From Bidens hawaiensis (Eukaryota > Streptophyta > Magnoliopsida > Asterales > Asteraceae): DNA of 64,000 nucleotides. Under the pieces are notes generated by a model that saw only the letters and a list, made by a program, of their open reading frames with translations, had not been told where the DNA came from and made no database searches. Below, piece after piece: positions 1-11,715 of this stretch. The position numbers and the translations under genes were made by a program. Location of the stretch: positions 62,001-126,000 of the forward strand of contig JAIQDT010002844.1 in assembly GCA_021521415.1 (NCBI GenBank). The letters are read 5' to 3'. Positions within the stretch are counted from its first letter, which is position 1, and each line of letters starts with the position of its first letter.

Positions 1-197
1 ATCAAGGACATTTTATGTATCAAAATACACTTTGTGTGATTTTTGACCTATTTGGCTTGTTTTCATTTTAGCTATTATCTGCTAAGAGATGAAGTGTAAC
101 AAAATTGACCCGTTCAAAAACAAATGAGTAAAAAACGATAATAGTTTCACCAGCCACTTGATGTTTGGGTGCGGGGGGTTTGCCAAATCATGTTTAC

Positions 198-3100
198 CTT
201 TTCAATTAAACCAAGAACACCAGGCTTTATGGGGTTAAAGCATTTTCCTCCATCGGTCTGAATGATGTCAGGGCCTTCTTGTTCCCTATAGCTCTGCCAA
301 CTTGTTCTGTAAAAATTAACTTCCATTGTTAGTGGGATATTGATTGTTCATGCAAATAGATCTTGATTTTTAACAATTAATCTGGGATTATTACTTGATC
401 AGGGACGTTTAGTGTGTGACGCACAGTCACGGATAATGTAATCAATGGAAGAAGTCTTCATTTCTTCATTTCTAAGTCTAATCTCTACATATAAGCATAA
501 GAAGACTAAAATCAAATATTAGAAACAAATAATCAGAAACCCAATCCAAACTAAATACTATAAATTATAAATATATTATATATATATATAGAGAGAGAGA
601 GAGACTTTAATGAACGGACATGGATGAACGTAAACGATCACACATTAACGAACGTAAATGAGCGAACACGTTATCGGGCGTTCACAAACATAAATACAAC
701 TTTACCAGACTCAACAAACGGAGCCTTGTTTATGTTCGTTCGTTAAGCCTTTATCGGACAAACGAACTGTTACACATAACTGAACAAAATTATGTGTTCG
801 TGTTCGTTTGTTAAAGAAATGAACTTGTTTAATATTCCAAATTCAACTTTAAAATATCATACTAATCATATATAATGAGAATAGAAACACAATAGATTTG
901 CAGTAATCTTGTTTTATGTGGGGGTGAATTCGATACCATCCCGGAAACATAACCACTTTGGCCTGGTTATAAAAATAAAGCTAAATTGACAAATGCTTAA
1001 AGAAAGTTACAAACATGAGTTCAACAAAGTATGTGATTTTGCAAGAAGGTTGTGTATCCATTTTATACCATAATGTCGCCCACTAAAGCTACCTGCAAAA
1101 AACGCTTAAACATTAAAAAGAGAAAAAGAAAGTAAACAAAAAAAAAATCAATAAAAATTAATTAAATAAAAAAGAAAGCAATTTTTATTAACAAGCGCCA
1201 CCTTTATGGTTCATTTCCTTAACCTTAAGCAGGTGGAAAAAGAAAGGTTCGTGCTTCATTCCCAGCTCTCTATGATCATAATTCTTATCGAAGTTTTAAT
1301 AAAGATTTATCCAGTTGCCTCTTGGATATAATACCTAATCCAAATTAATAGGTTTTCAAGCAAGCATGGCCAAATTGAAACATGTAGACAAAGGGTTAAA
1401 GTGGTAATTCTCAACCTGAAGTGTTCTCCTTCTCTCATCCGTAAGCGTTGAGTAGCGCCATCATTGTCAACTATAGAAACCCCTATGAATACAGAATACT
1501 ATTCCTTACTCCCTAAAACACATTGAAGATAAATACAACCGTTAAAACTTTAGCAAACATATCAAACCATATGTAGGCATTTTAAATGTAAACAATATAT
1601 GCAACCTTGTGTGATATTATAATTAATAAGGGATCATTAAAAGCCATATTATAACAATATTTCAATGAATAAATGAATTTTGACACTTTACTAAAATTAT
1701 AGTTTTGAACCGTTCACTAAAAACGCTATTAATAATAAGATAAGTAGGTGTCAAGGAAAGTTTTTGAAGGAAAACCATCCTCTTCATATTAACTTCTAAC
1801 CTTTTATAATAACTCCATATATGAATTTTCCATGAACATTCACTAAACAACATAAACAAATGAAAATACAAAAATAGGAGAAATATTAAAATAAATATCT
1901 TCTTTTCAAGCGTGATTTGCTTCATGTAGACTTATATCCGACATGGTAGCTCCTCTTTTTCTTATATCAAATTGAACAATCTGGATTTAATTGTAAAGAT
2001 TCAGCAAAATTTATAAATATAAGTTGTAAAATTGAAGGGTACACTAACCAACAATTCATAAATAAACACAGCCAAATAACCTAAATCGAAGGTATCGTAG
2101 CAATTGCGCTTGCAATCCCAAACAAAACACACATCATAAACAAATAAACAATAAACACAACGAAATCCTACCCAACTGATGATTAAGAAATGTAGTGGAA
2201 GAAATCAGACACTGATGTTAAAAAAATGTCTTTCAAACCAAACAGTCATAAAAATAACAACAATGTAGACAAATTTAAAATGAAATAATTAATACCATTA
2301 GGCCATGCCATATCAGCTTCTTTTATGAAGAGCCTGAAAATATCTCATTCTCCATCTGCTCATTCCACTTGTCAACCTACAGCACCATCAAAACTCCATT
2401 TAGTAATAAAGATGTAGCCCTACAAAAGAGTGGGTCGGCCCTTTGATAATTGTCTGATTACCAATGTAATTGTCTGATTACCAGTGTAATTGATATTGCT
2501 TAGTCATTCACTAGAGCAAAAAGGGCAGTAAAATTTGGCAAACTTATGGCATTCAGAGGCATCAACACCCTTAGCTGCAACACATCTGCATTTGATTATA
2601 ACTTACCAAATTGCTCAAACGAGAATCAATATCTCTTCAAATACATAAAAAATAAGCATAGCTTCTTTAAAAATGTAAATTAACAGATTCATGAACTTGA
2701 GCGTCTTGTTACCCAATTCCAAGAATCCACAATATTTACCCATTTATTTACAAACGGATTGATTTTGGATATTATCATAATCAAATACATAAACATTGGT
2801 TAAAAGTAAGCGGGTTGAAAATATATAAACCACCTAAAATCATTTTGTTTAAATAAGAGATTAATTATTATTACATAATCAGAATGAAAGGGGGGAAATG
2901 AGCATAAAAATAAAAGTGCTCAAAAACTAACTGTACGACACACTAATAAACATAGGCGGAACCCTAGCTTCAGACCTAGCAATGGAATCAAATGATAAAA
3001 TCTAAGGATAGATAAATTATCAAACAATTCATGTGCATAATTTGATACAACCGTAATCAAATTTTATCCTTCAAACCCCAAGTGGATATATTACAATGAA

Positions 3101-3583
3101 GATTGTGTATCTACCAAAATGACAACGATCTTTATTTTCGTAACTAAATATTAAACTTTTGATGTCAAAGGAGATGAAGCAAACCGAACCTGAGGCAGTT
3201 ATTTTGATCAATCCTATGCGTGATAGAAACGAAGAACAATCATCCTATCCGTGAACTTCCTGTCCATTCTGTTTTTGCTTTTGTAATTAAACCTGAGAAT
3301 GATAACAGAAGCCACCACTAATCAGGTTATCACATAGAATGGGAGATAATATTATTACCACAAAATAACACGCCTTTAGATTAAAAGTTTGCATAAATAG
3401 GTTTAGAATACAGGAGTAAGAAACCTCATCATGTTTTGAAAATAGATCGAAAGCTTCAAGCTTCTTCGTCTCGAAGATATAACAAAAATCATGAATAGTG
3501 GAAGCAGTGCCTTTATCATCCTGATCTCCAAACATACGGAAGAGATCAATGGCAAAATCGATGCACCGAATTGCAATAATCAT
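198..3583 (-). CDS. Multi-exon host gene or pseudogene, product not recognised, cut by the left edge
   Basis: Several short minus-strand segments read like plant exons bounded by AG and GT. They are 3583-3425 (53 codons from an ATG after an AAACCCTAG-type leader, ending KHDE before a GT), 2333-2296 (LFIKEADMAWPN), 1482-1416 (VSIVDNDGATQRLRMREGEH), about 1279-1190 (ELGMKHEPFFFHLLK, ending in TAA), 1092-1013 (SFSGRHYGIKWIHNLL) and 306-198 (SYREQEGPDIIQTDGGKCFN, then GT). The last two lie beyond the TAA, so either some exons are alternative or this is a decayed gene. The joins do not all keep phase: 1416 to 1092 would meet a TAG. The segment at 306-198 ends in a donor, so more exons should lie left of the window. 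I do not recognise the family. The amino-acid make-up of the segments is gene-like; the order and use of the exons are inferred. Confidence 0.4.
605..835. repeat. MITE-like GAACG-rich repeat in an intron
   Basis: A GA-run is followed by a stretch rich in GAACG and CGTTC. The left end (about 605) reads AATGAACGGACATG. The right end (about 835) reads, in reverse complement, GTTCATTTCTTTAACAAACG. The ends are loosely inverted and the segment lies inside remnant gene 1. No target duplication is clear, so this is only a possible small nonautonomous transposon. Confidence 0.25.
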
Positions 3584-3789
3584 CTAATTTGGAGAATTAA
3601 TACACGATAGATGATGGCAGGGAAGTAAGAGGAGATATCTTCGATTAGGTTTATTGATTTGAACGAAATTGGAGTGGGATGGCTAGGGTTTGAGAAAAGG
3701 AGAAAGGATACAGGGGAATAGTTGTTATGACCCGTGGAGTAACTGCTAGGAGGATCCGACGGTGAGACCCAAGACCCGCGAATTTTATA

Positions 3790-3910
3790 AGTTTAAATAA
3801 ATGAGAGCCCTCAATTTAAAAATCAAACAATCTGGTGGCTTTCATAAAAGGGGGAGCGACCACATCGCGACACGTAGGATTTTAGGGTCTTCGTTTATAT
3901 ATATTATAGA
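3790..3910 (-). mobile_element. Helitron-like 5' end, mirrored at 27,526
   Basis: Read on the minus strand from 3910, the sequence begins TCTATAATATATATAAACG, the TC plus AT-rich start usual for plant Helitron 5' ends. About 115 bp of it recurs in the opposite orientation at 27,526-27,650, including a GTGTCGCGATGTGGTCGC-like block and the text CAATCTGGTGGC. The similarity stops near 3790, close to the start of remnant gene 1. No replication protein is present, so this is a nonautonomous end at best. Confidence 0.4.
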
Positions 3911-3948
3911 TAGGTTAAATACCCGTGTATACACGGGCCGGAAAAACT

Positions 3949-4300
3949 ATATTAACAAGGAAAATTGGATTTCAATAATCCAAACTATCAAGTATTGGTC
4001 AATATTAATCCCAATTAACAATGTAACCAGTGGCAATCCCAACTTACAACTTTGTTACCAATAACAATCTCGCACTAACGAATTGCTAACTCTGTTTATT
4101 TTTAGTTACAAAAATAGTCCATATAATTTAGAGAGATTACAAATTTGATTAAAAAAAACACTTTAATCTTCAATGAGTTATTGAGTTATCAATCCTTGTG
4201 TATTTCCGGCGACCACAACAACCGGCCGTCCGGCCGCAACCATCACCGGCTAAGAACACCACCGGTCACCACCATCCCACCTACACCACCATGAACCATC
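3949..4300 (+). repeat. Long inverted repeat, left arm
   Basis: This block pairs with 16,860-17,196 in reverse complement at roughly 90% identity by eye over about 340 bp, for example TGTAACCAGTGGCAATCCCA. The inner half is a CACCGG-rich region. Before the retrotransposon arrived the arms were only about 0.7 kb apart, so a transcript would fold into a long hairpin. Confidence 0.85.
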
Positions 4301-4590
4301 TTCATTTTCTTTCTTTCTTGTCTGAACCATGTGCACCACCCCAATGATATCGCAACACAATCACACAATTCTAATCTGTAACATAAGATTGTGATTAACA
4401 AAACAAATTACAAAACTAATCATCATGTAACCAAAAAAACAAATCAAAATTAACTTAAGTGGAAACACAATGTTCTTCCTCCTACAATGATTTCGCGCAA
4501 CCCCCTTTAACCGCCACCGCCGCGTCCGCCGCTTTTTTCGCCGCCTCGAATGATTGGTTCAATTTTTCCCCATGGAGAAGTAACAATTCC

Positions 4591-4595
4591 GGTTA
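4591..4595. repeat. Target-site duplication GGTTA, left
   Basis: GGTTA precedes the TGAAG start of the LTR. The same five bases follow the CTTCA end of the other LTR at 16,689. Confidence 0.95.
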
Positions 4596-5556
4596 TGAAG
4601 AAACACTAAGTGAACCCTGGACAGATTATAGATAATCTGGGGGTTAAGTAATGTTTCCCACGAGGATGAGGTCTAGCAGAGAGTTGTTCTTCAGGGGACC
4701 TGCAAAACAGACACCGTAAGCTCGTCACTGAGAAGGGGGGGTTCCTCCTTGTGACCACCCTCCGGCGTGAGAATCAGACTAGATTGCTCTGAATATAGTG
4801 TATATTAAGAGATTGCTAGATAAGATTGAGATATCAGATGATGTCCTTACCATTCCAAGGTGTTGGAGTATTTATAGCCGAAGGTAGGTTTCCTAGAAGG
4901 TACGGCCGGCTGAATAGTATTCCTGTTCCACCAACAGTGGACTACGCACAGGCCATGCTGGTTGGTGGGTAGGCTACGGCCAACAGTAAAGGTCGGCTGT
5001 ATACTGTTCCTTTACTGCCGGCTACGCACTGTTCCACCAACTGTAGGCTGTGCACGTCCCATCGTAAGGGTTGGTGAGTAGGCAGCGGCTAATAGTGACA
5101 AACAGTACTAGAGGGTGCTCCTCCTCGTATTGTTGTCGGTGAGCTGTCACCCTGTGATTGGTTCATGGGCTGCTCTGGTCAAATTGTCTGTTCCGCCCAT
5201 ACCTTAGTAGGTATAGTACGAAAGACCTTCCAGAAGCATACGGACTGGCTCATTTAGGCGGGAGTATTCCCGCCTTGCTCATTCCTTCATGTGACTACTG
5301 AAGTAGCTAATGCCTTGTGCGTGTAGCCTTGCTGTTAGTGCGGGTAGCCTTCCCTGATGGCTTGTATCCGCAGCTGCGGGAACAGGCGGGGTACTTCACC
5401 ATTGGGAGGCTTTCCCTGCGGGTACAGCTGGCGTACTGCGCGTAAGGTTCTTTGAGCATGGTGGGTCCTGCTGGAGCAGTTGGTCATTGCGCAGACGTCC
5501 CTGTTCAAGGTAAGTCTTGCGGGTCCAACTGGGCTCTGCTGGGACCTACCTCTTCA
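4596..5556 (-). repeat. Tat element 3' LTR
   Basis: It starts TGAAGAAACACTAAG and ends ACCTCTTCA on the + strand, giving 5-bp inverted ends TGAAG/CTTCA. It matches 15,731-16,688 almost base for base. Three of the few differences are CG here against TG in the other LTR, the pattern left by decay of methylated CpG in the other copy. Confidence 0.97.
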
Positions 5557-5570
5557 AGTCCCCCCAGTCC
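5557..5570 (-). other. Polypurine tract of the Tat element
   Basis: Read on the minus strand, GGACTGGGGGGACT directly abuts the start of the 3' LTR. This is the expected place and composition for the plus-strand primer of reverse transcription. Confidence 0.85.
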
Positions 5571-6479
5571 AATGTTCTTCTCATGAATTATTAATAAGTG
5601 AGGTGAACTTTTGGACTTAGCTAGGGGTTTTGAAAAGGGTTTAGTTTTTAGGTTTTCCGTGGTGATTCTTCCCGCGGTTTTCCTGATGTCACGCAGAAAT
5701 TCCCGACTTTTCTGCTTGATCTTTGGGTGTGAAGCAGGTAGGTTTGTAACCTCCTCGCACGTCAGGAGCGTTGAGTCCCACTTGTGGATTCTCCATGGGG
5801 TCTTGGTAGTTTTCAACATAGCGATCAATTATGCTAAAACCACCAATTCCATCTTGGAGTTTCAAACAATATAGTTCTCGACGTTCCCGTCATGCGGGGG
5901 TGTTATTCCCGTTTCCGCAAGCATGGCCCAGAAGATCCTTCTTGGTTTGAATTCCCTGCAGAGTGCTAAGTATGTGAAGGGTTTTGCCTTGACACTGTAC
6001 CCGCACTTGTCTTACGGTTACTTTACTTCCAAGGTATTCCTGGCGTCAATTCCCTGCGGGTGCTAAGTATGTGAAGGGTTTTGCCTTGACACTGTACCCG
6101 CACCTGTCTTATGGTTACTTGGTTGCCAAGGTAAGGGGTATTTTCCCGCTTTCTTTTGAATCTTTTTGAATTTTGAATTTTGAAATTCGAAGAGTTGGTG
6201 GAAGGATAAGAACAGTCCAAACCTCTGAAACGTCGTGCGACGGTTTCTTCTGACTGTGTCAGGACGTGCAGGAAGTTATGGTGACGTGACAGTACATGGT
6301 CATTCCAGACGCTTTTTCAGGCGCGTGGGCGCGATTTTTCGGGCGCGTGGCCGCGAAATTAATGGTATGCGTCCTGTCAACAGCTGTTGCCAGCTTGCTT
6401 TTTGCCACGTGTCATAGTTTCATTGCACCTTCGTTTTCTCTCTCTTCCGCATTAATTTCATCGCATTAATTGCGATTAG
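5571..6479. repeat. Noncoding spacer with a 97-bp tandem duplication
   Basis: Between the PPT and the antisense promoter there is no convincing coding sequence. Two units, about 5949-6034 and 6048-6130, share GTGCTAAGTATGTGAAGGG and CCTTGACACTGTACCCGCAC with a period of 97 bp. GC-rich GGCGCGTGG motifs lie near 6315-6355. As the immediate upstream region of the antisense gene this is its likely regulatory stretch. Confidence 0.7.
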
Positions 6480-6487
6480 TATAAAAA
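6480..6487 (+). promoter_or_regulatory. TATA box of the antisense gene
   Basis: TATAAAAA lies 125 bp before the ATG at 6612 and is followed by a CT-rich leader (CACTTTCACTCTTCTCTTC), a typical plant core promoter. It points opposite to the retrotransposon's own transcription. Confidence 0.7.
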
Positions 6488-6611
6488 GGGGGAGAGGGTT
6501 CTTTGTAATCCACACTTTCACTCTTCTCTTCATCTTCTAAGCGATTTCCGGCAAATACTCACCTTTTCAGGCAAGCATTTTCCCGAAATCGTTTTCTTCT
6601 TCTTTTACAAG

Positions 6612-9600
6612 ATGTCTCGTGATCTCGAATCTACAGCTGATGACAAGAGTACTGCTGGCGAGTGCCAGTGTGCTCTGCCTGGCGATCTGTATCGGTACGT
6701 CGTCAGGAAGTTCATGCTCGAGTCTCTCGAGCCTGAGTTTCCTGAACCCCACCAGACGGTGTACGATGCCCCCAGAGGCAAGATCGGGGTTTATGCTGCA
6801 TTCTTTGTTTATGGGAATCTTAGGTTCCCATTGATAAAGTTTGTTTACCGTGTCCTTGAGAGGCACGGTGTTCATTTGACCGAGTTGCACCCCATGGCGA
6901 TCGCCAAGATTCGCCACTTCGAGTGGGTGTGCCGGATTTTGGGCATTGAGCCCTATGTTGACCGCCTGATGACCTTCTACACTTGGAGGTGCATCCAGGG
7001 GTGGTACACGTTGATAACCCGGATTAAGGGTTTGAGGATTTGCGCAACCGAGCGCAGTCTTCGCGCGTGGAAGAGGGAGTTCTTCTTCATATCCGCTCGC
7101 GCCATCCCCCTTGCCATGAAGTTTAAGAACGGGCAAGCTCTTCCCAGCCTTCACGCCTCCAACTACGAGGAGGCGGAATGGTTTTCGAGGATTTCCTGGG
7201 TCCAATCTCCGGCTTACCGGTTTGCGGAGTCCGGGATGGTGATGTTGGGGATGAGCCGGGTGTGGAAGGCTGCTGATGCGCAAAAGATCCCAATCGTCCT
7301 CGAATACGGTTCGAACTCTGTTCCTTACGGTATGCTTTGTTTCTTTATGTTGATTCTGAATTTCTTCTAACTTTTTTCCTGTTTATTTCAGAGGGGAACG
7401 ACCTGCAGTCGCTCCTAAACCCGCGGGAGGCTGACGGTCCCGCCCGGATGGGTACTCGCGCTCTAGACGAGAACGAGTTGCCCATCCTAGAACAAACTGC
7501 GGATCGGTTCGTGGAGGTCTACCCGCTAGGCCACGAGATCCTGAGCGCCAGGCGGCCAGGTAAGGCGCTCTTCAACCCTCGACCCCTCAATGTTGAAACC
7601 TCTGCTGGAATTCCTCTAATCGTATGTTCTGATGAGGAATCCGCAGATGGTCTCCGTTGGTGCGGAAGAAGAAGGCTGCCGGCGGGAAGAGAAAAGAGAA
7701 GGTGGCCTCCACTGCCGATCCGGCGCCTCGGTCTGATTCGGAGACCGAGAGCGAAGAGGTGGCGGGGAATCCCGGTGGTGATAAGACCACCGCTCCGGAG
7801 GCTGCGACTGTCACCTCCGGAGAGCCCAAGAAGACGACGGTAACCGGCGCAAAGAGGCCGGCTCCATCGGGTTCGTCCCCGCCTCTCCGTACCTTTAGGC
7901 TCAAGAAACCCGTAAGTACAAACTTCCTTTATCTTTTAACTTCAGTTTAATATCGTTAACACTTATCTTTTTTACGCAGGCGTGGATGTTGACGCATTCC
8001 AGGGTGGAGCGCAGAGGAGTACCTCTCCGCCAATGACGGTAGGCTTGGTCAGCCTACCTGAGGCGTCGACCCAGGCGCCTGCGCCTGCTTCCGCTGGTTC
8101 AGTTGCTCACTCCATTGAGCCGACTGTTCCAGCTGAGATGACGTCACCGCCGGCTGTGAGTGCTATTTTTACAGCATCTTTCACTGAGCCGGCGGTCACT
8201 CTTGCTGCGGATTCCGCGGCACCGACCGCGGCGGCTGCTACCATGCCCCCGTCATCGGCAACGACGGCCGAACCATCAGGTACGCATGGGGCTTCTCGCC
8301 AATCTCTGCCACCTTCCCATCTGCCTGACCTCTTGGATGGATTTCCCTTGGGTTCAGGTGATGGGTTCGGCGGCTATCGGCCTGTTATTGACCCTACAGG
8401 TGCGTAGGGTTCTTTTGGCCCTTTTCATATATTTTTTTTTTATATCATCTTTTCCTAACTGCTTTATGTTTTTTGCAGTGTCGGATTCCAATGAAGTGTA
8501 TGTTCCACGATGGAACATTCGCCGAGGAACAACCCTTCGCACCCCTGTGGAGTGCGTGGAATGGGCTCGTCACGCTGCTCCCAGTGGTGCGTTGGGGGAA
8601 GCCATGGCTAGCTACCAGGAGGGTAGGCTAACCAATGAGCTTCGGGTTCTCCTAGCCCGGATGCAGCCGCGCGTCGAGCTGCTTTGTCGTGAAAACGACA
8701 AGTTAAAAGCAGCTCGCCTTAAAGAAGTGGCTCAGGCGCGGGCTGTCCGGGAGGAGAACCAAAGGCTTTCCGCAGTGGCTGCGGAAAAGGAGAAGGCCTT
8801 CAAGGCCCTCGAGGTTGAAGTTCAGGCTCGACTAGAAGCCCGTTCCAAGGCTGCCCAAGCTGTTAATGAACAGCTTCGGCTGGCTAAGGAAACTGCGAGG
8901 AACGCAACCGAGAGGGCCACCAAGGCTGAAGCTGTTGCTGAGCCTCTACGCGTGGAGAATGAAGAGCTTAAAGCCAAATTAGAGGCTCTTCAGCAGGCTC
9001 ATGATGCCTTGGCGATGGAAGACGCCAAAAAGCTCTAGGAGATCTTGGACCAGAGGGGGGTGCTTGACCATACTGAGCGGAAGCTAAAGGGCGTCGAAGA
9101 GGCTGCGGCTAAAGAAGTGTTGCTTGCCAACCTTAACAAGAGTGAAGCCGAACGCGCCCGTAACGAAGCTCAAGCTGCCCTCCAAGAAGCTCTGGTTGCC
9201 AAGGAATGGCTTCTTCGAGAAGCGTTGTCTCAGGTAAGCTTTCATGTCTTTACGCTTTTCTTTGTAAATAGAAAGGGTTCTGATACTTGTATATTTTCTT
9301 GTAGGTTGTGCATCGGGTCTTCTCAGAGACGTCTTATGACGATGCTATGAGCGCAGCCCTCAACGCTTCTCATGAGGATGGGGAAAAGGCCGGCTTCCTG
9401 CTTGGTCTAGGGTTCGTTGAGAAAGGCATCCCGCCTTCCAACTTCCCTTTGTACAATGTTGATACTGAAGCTGTTTACGACCAAGCAGTGAATCAGTATG
9501 CCGCCTTCCCGCATCCGGTGGTGGAGAAGGTGAACGAAGTCGCTGCTGCTGATGATGGGCTTGCTATCCTTAGAGCTTTCCTTGAACCACCACGCTATAC

Positions 9601-9640
9601 TGATGGAGCGGGTCCAAGTGGAAGTGGTCCTGAAGCTTGA
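6612..9640 (+). CDS. Antisense gene of the Tat element (putative gypsy-type transposon domain plus coiled coil)
   Basis: The gene lies on the strand opposite gag-pol. Exon-like blocks are 6612-7329, 7392-7559, about 7650-7911, 7980-8399, 8479-9233 and 9305-9640, and most joins have clear GT and AG ends (GTATGC...TTTCAG, GTAAGT...ACGCAG, GTGCGT...TTGCAG, GTAAGC...TTGTAG). Exon 1 (LPGDLYRYVVRKFMLESLEP, GIEPYVDRLMTFYTW) resembles the Transposase_28 / putative gypsy-type transposon domain (Pfam PF04195) found in Tat antisense ORFs. The middle is low-complexity (Pro/Ala/Ser/Thr and Lys/Glu). Exon 5 is a long heptad-rich coiled coil (LCRENDKLKAARLKEVAQAR). The last exon is compact and ends GPSGSGPEA. 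A TAG at 9036-9038 interrupts the coiled coil, and the exon 2-3 join does not keep frame, so this copy is probably inactive. The role of such genes is unknown. Confidence 0.85.
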
Positions 9641-9716
9641 TTCTGAAGATCCCTTTCCACCACTAACGTAGATTTTTGCTTTTGTATAGCTCTTTGTAAT
9701 ATTTGAACTTTGATGA

Positions 9717-9722
9717 AATAAA
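9717..9722 (+). terminator. Poly(A) signal of the antisense gene
   Basis: AATAAA lies 77 bp after the TGA at 9640, preceded by TTTGTAATATTTG, as in plant 3' ends. Confidence 0.6.
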
Positions 9723-9790
9723 GATTGTGTTTGTTCTTTGCCTTGTTTATTTTACGCATGTTTTGATCTAACTTAGCAATTTCTTTAGTA

Positions 9791-10105
9791 CTTAGATAAG
9801 TTAACTTTTTAACGTGGTAAATTATAAGTTTGTTTCGCTTCCTCTTTCATGATTGTGCGGGTATGACCGTCACTTACACTTAGTAGGATGGCTTAACTTT
9901 ACTTATATCTGACCTGCGTGGAAGTTTTCCTCATCTTTTCCTTTGAAATTTTTTAAGTGTTCAGAATAAGTTAACCTTTGAACGTGGTAGATGATAGGTT
10001 GAAGTTTTGCTTCCTTGTTCGTGATTGTGCGGGTAAGACCGTCACTTGCACTTACAAGGGTGGCTAAACTTTACTTACATCTGACCTGCGTGTAGGTTTT
10101 CCTTA
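9791..10105. repeat. About 170-bp tandem duplication between the antisense gene and integrase
   Basis: Two units share AACGTGGTA, GATTGTGCGGGTA(T/A)GACCGTCACTT and CATCTGACCTGCGTG with a period of 170-172 bp. The region 9723-10,316 has no gene. It separates the convergent 3' ends of the antisense gene and of pol. Confidence 0.75.
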
Positions 10106-10316
10106 AAACTTTAAGATTTTTAGCGTTGTGTTTATGCGGGTTTTGCCGCCTTCCACACGTAACGACTTACTTCTTCCCCCATTTATGCGGTGAATACCGG
10201 CACAATAGTGTGGGAAGTTCATAAGTATAAAGGTAAGGCTATCAACACATTGTGAAAGGAGAATCATTTCCATTAGAAATGGTTATAGGTCTTTTCTTTA
10301 CAAGTTTGGAATTGAT

Positions 10317-11715
10317 CTACATATAACATTTGCGTAATTGAACTCCATTCCATGTTCTTGGGATGGGAGTGCCATCGAGCCTTTCGAGCCGGTATGCGCC
10401 CTTTCCCAGGACTTCTTTGATGATGTATGGCCCTTCCCAGACCGGGGCCAACTTTCCTGGGCGTTCTTGGTTCGAAGCCTCGTTGTTACGCAGTATGTAG
10501 TCTCCTACTTTGAAGTTGCAGAGTTTTACCCGCGTGTTGTAGTATTTTTGCATTTGTCGCTTGTAGTTCTCTTCACGCACTGCGGCTAAGTCTCTGCGTT
10601 CCTCGGTTAGCATAAGGTCCAACCGTCTTTCAGCATCATTGTCTTCTGGCTGAATCAAGACCCTTGGTGAAGGTAAACCAATTTCGACCGGGACCATGGC
10701 TTCCGTGCCATAAGTGAGGCTGAACGGGGTTTCTCCCGTACTGGCCTTCTTCAGCGTTCTGTTTGCCCAAAGGACGTGCGGAAGCTCGTCCACCCAGCCG
10801 GATCTGTGTTCCAAGAGTCTTTTCTTGATGCCTTCGACGATGCTCTTATTTGCTCTTTCTACCTCACCATTACCTTGCGGGTGTGCCACTGAGGTAAAGG
10901 TGTGGGTGATTTGAAGTTCTTTGAGCCACTGTTGTAGCTTCTTGTCAGCAAAGTTGGTGCCGTTATCGCTCACCAAATTCTGTGGAAGTCCAAAACGACA
11001 AATAATAAATTCCCAAATAAATTTTTTGATATGTTTTGCGGTTGTTTGGGCTAAGGGTTTTGCTTCTATCCACTTGGTGAAGTAGTCGATGGCTACCACT
11101 AAGAACTGAACATTTCCTGCTGCTGTAGGAAATGGGCCTGTCACATCGATGGCCCACTTCTGAAATGGCCATGAAGAAGTGACTGGAACAAGTTCATTCT
11201 TCGGGCGGTGCGTGTTGGGTGCGTAAAGCTGGCAAGACCTACATTTCCTGATGTATGCCAGTGCATCCGTATGCATCCCCGGCCAAAAGTATCCCGCGTT
11301 GTTTAGCTTAGCTACGACAGCGCGGGGACCTGCGTGTACTCCACAGATGCCTTCGTGTACTTCCCTTATGAGGTAGTCAGCATCTTGGTTGTCCACGCAT
11401 CTTAAGAGTGGGCCAAGAAAGTTACGTCTGTAAAGGATGTCATTGATGAGTTGATAATTTAGTGCTTTACAGCGTAGTTTTCTTGCCTGTGTTTTTGATT
11501 CTGGTAGTGTACCTGCCGCAAGGTATTTTATTATTGGTGTCATCCACGTTTCCGTGCCGGTTTGGATGACACAAATTTCCTTGTGCGGGACCGAAGGTGC
11601 CTCGAGGAGTTCAATGCGGATATCTTTTCCTAAGTGGGTGAAGGCTAATGATGTAAGCTTGCTTAACGCATCCGCAGATTTGTTTTCACTTCGCTTGACG
11701 TGTATGACTTTGCAG
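10317..11715 (-). CDS. Tat integrase (end of pol)
   Basis: The 408-residue open frame from 11,543, plus an open in-frame stretch upstream to about 11,715, covers the pol C-terminus. It shows the HHCC zinc finger (HEGICGVHAG ... CRSCQ), the DDE catalytic core (WAIDVTGPF, VSDNGTNF, and NGEVERANKS with the Glu) and a C-terminal region ending RTWNGVQLRKCYM. No chromodomain follows, as expected for Tat rather than chromoviruses. The frame is one base off from the upstream RNase H at about 11,720. It inserts the cDNA into host DNA. Confidence 0.93.

Noticed and set aside
1662..1925. 87-codon minus-strand ORF
   Set aside because: Leu/Ile/Phe-rich and AT-driven, not aligned with the exon-like pieces around it; likely chance.
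6567..7283. 238-codon minus-strand ORF opposite the antisense gene
   Set aside because: It is the shadow of exon 1 on the other strand. Its Pro/His/Arg-rich text has no domain, whereas the + strand frame has a known domain and splice sites.
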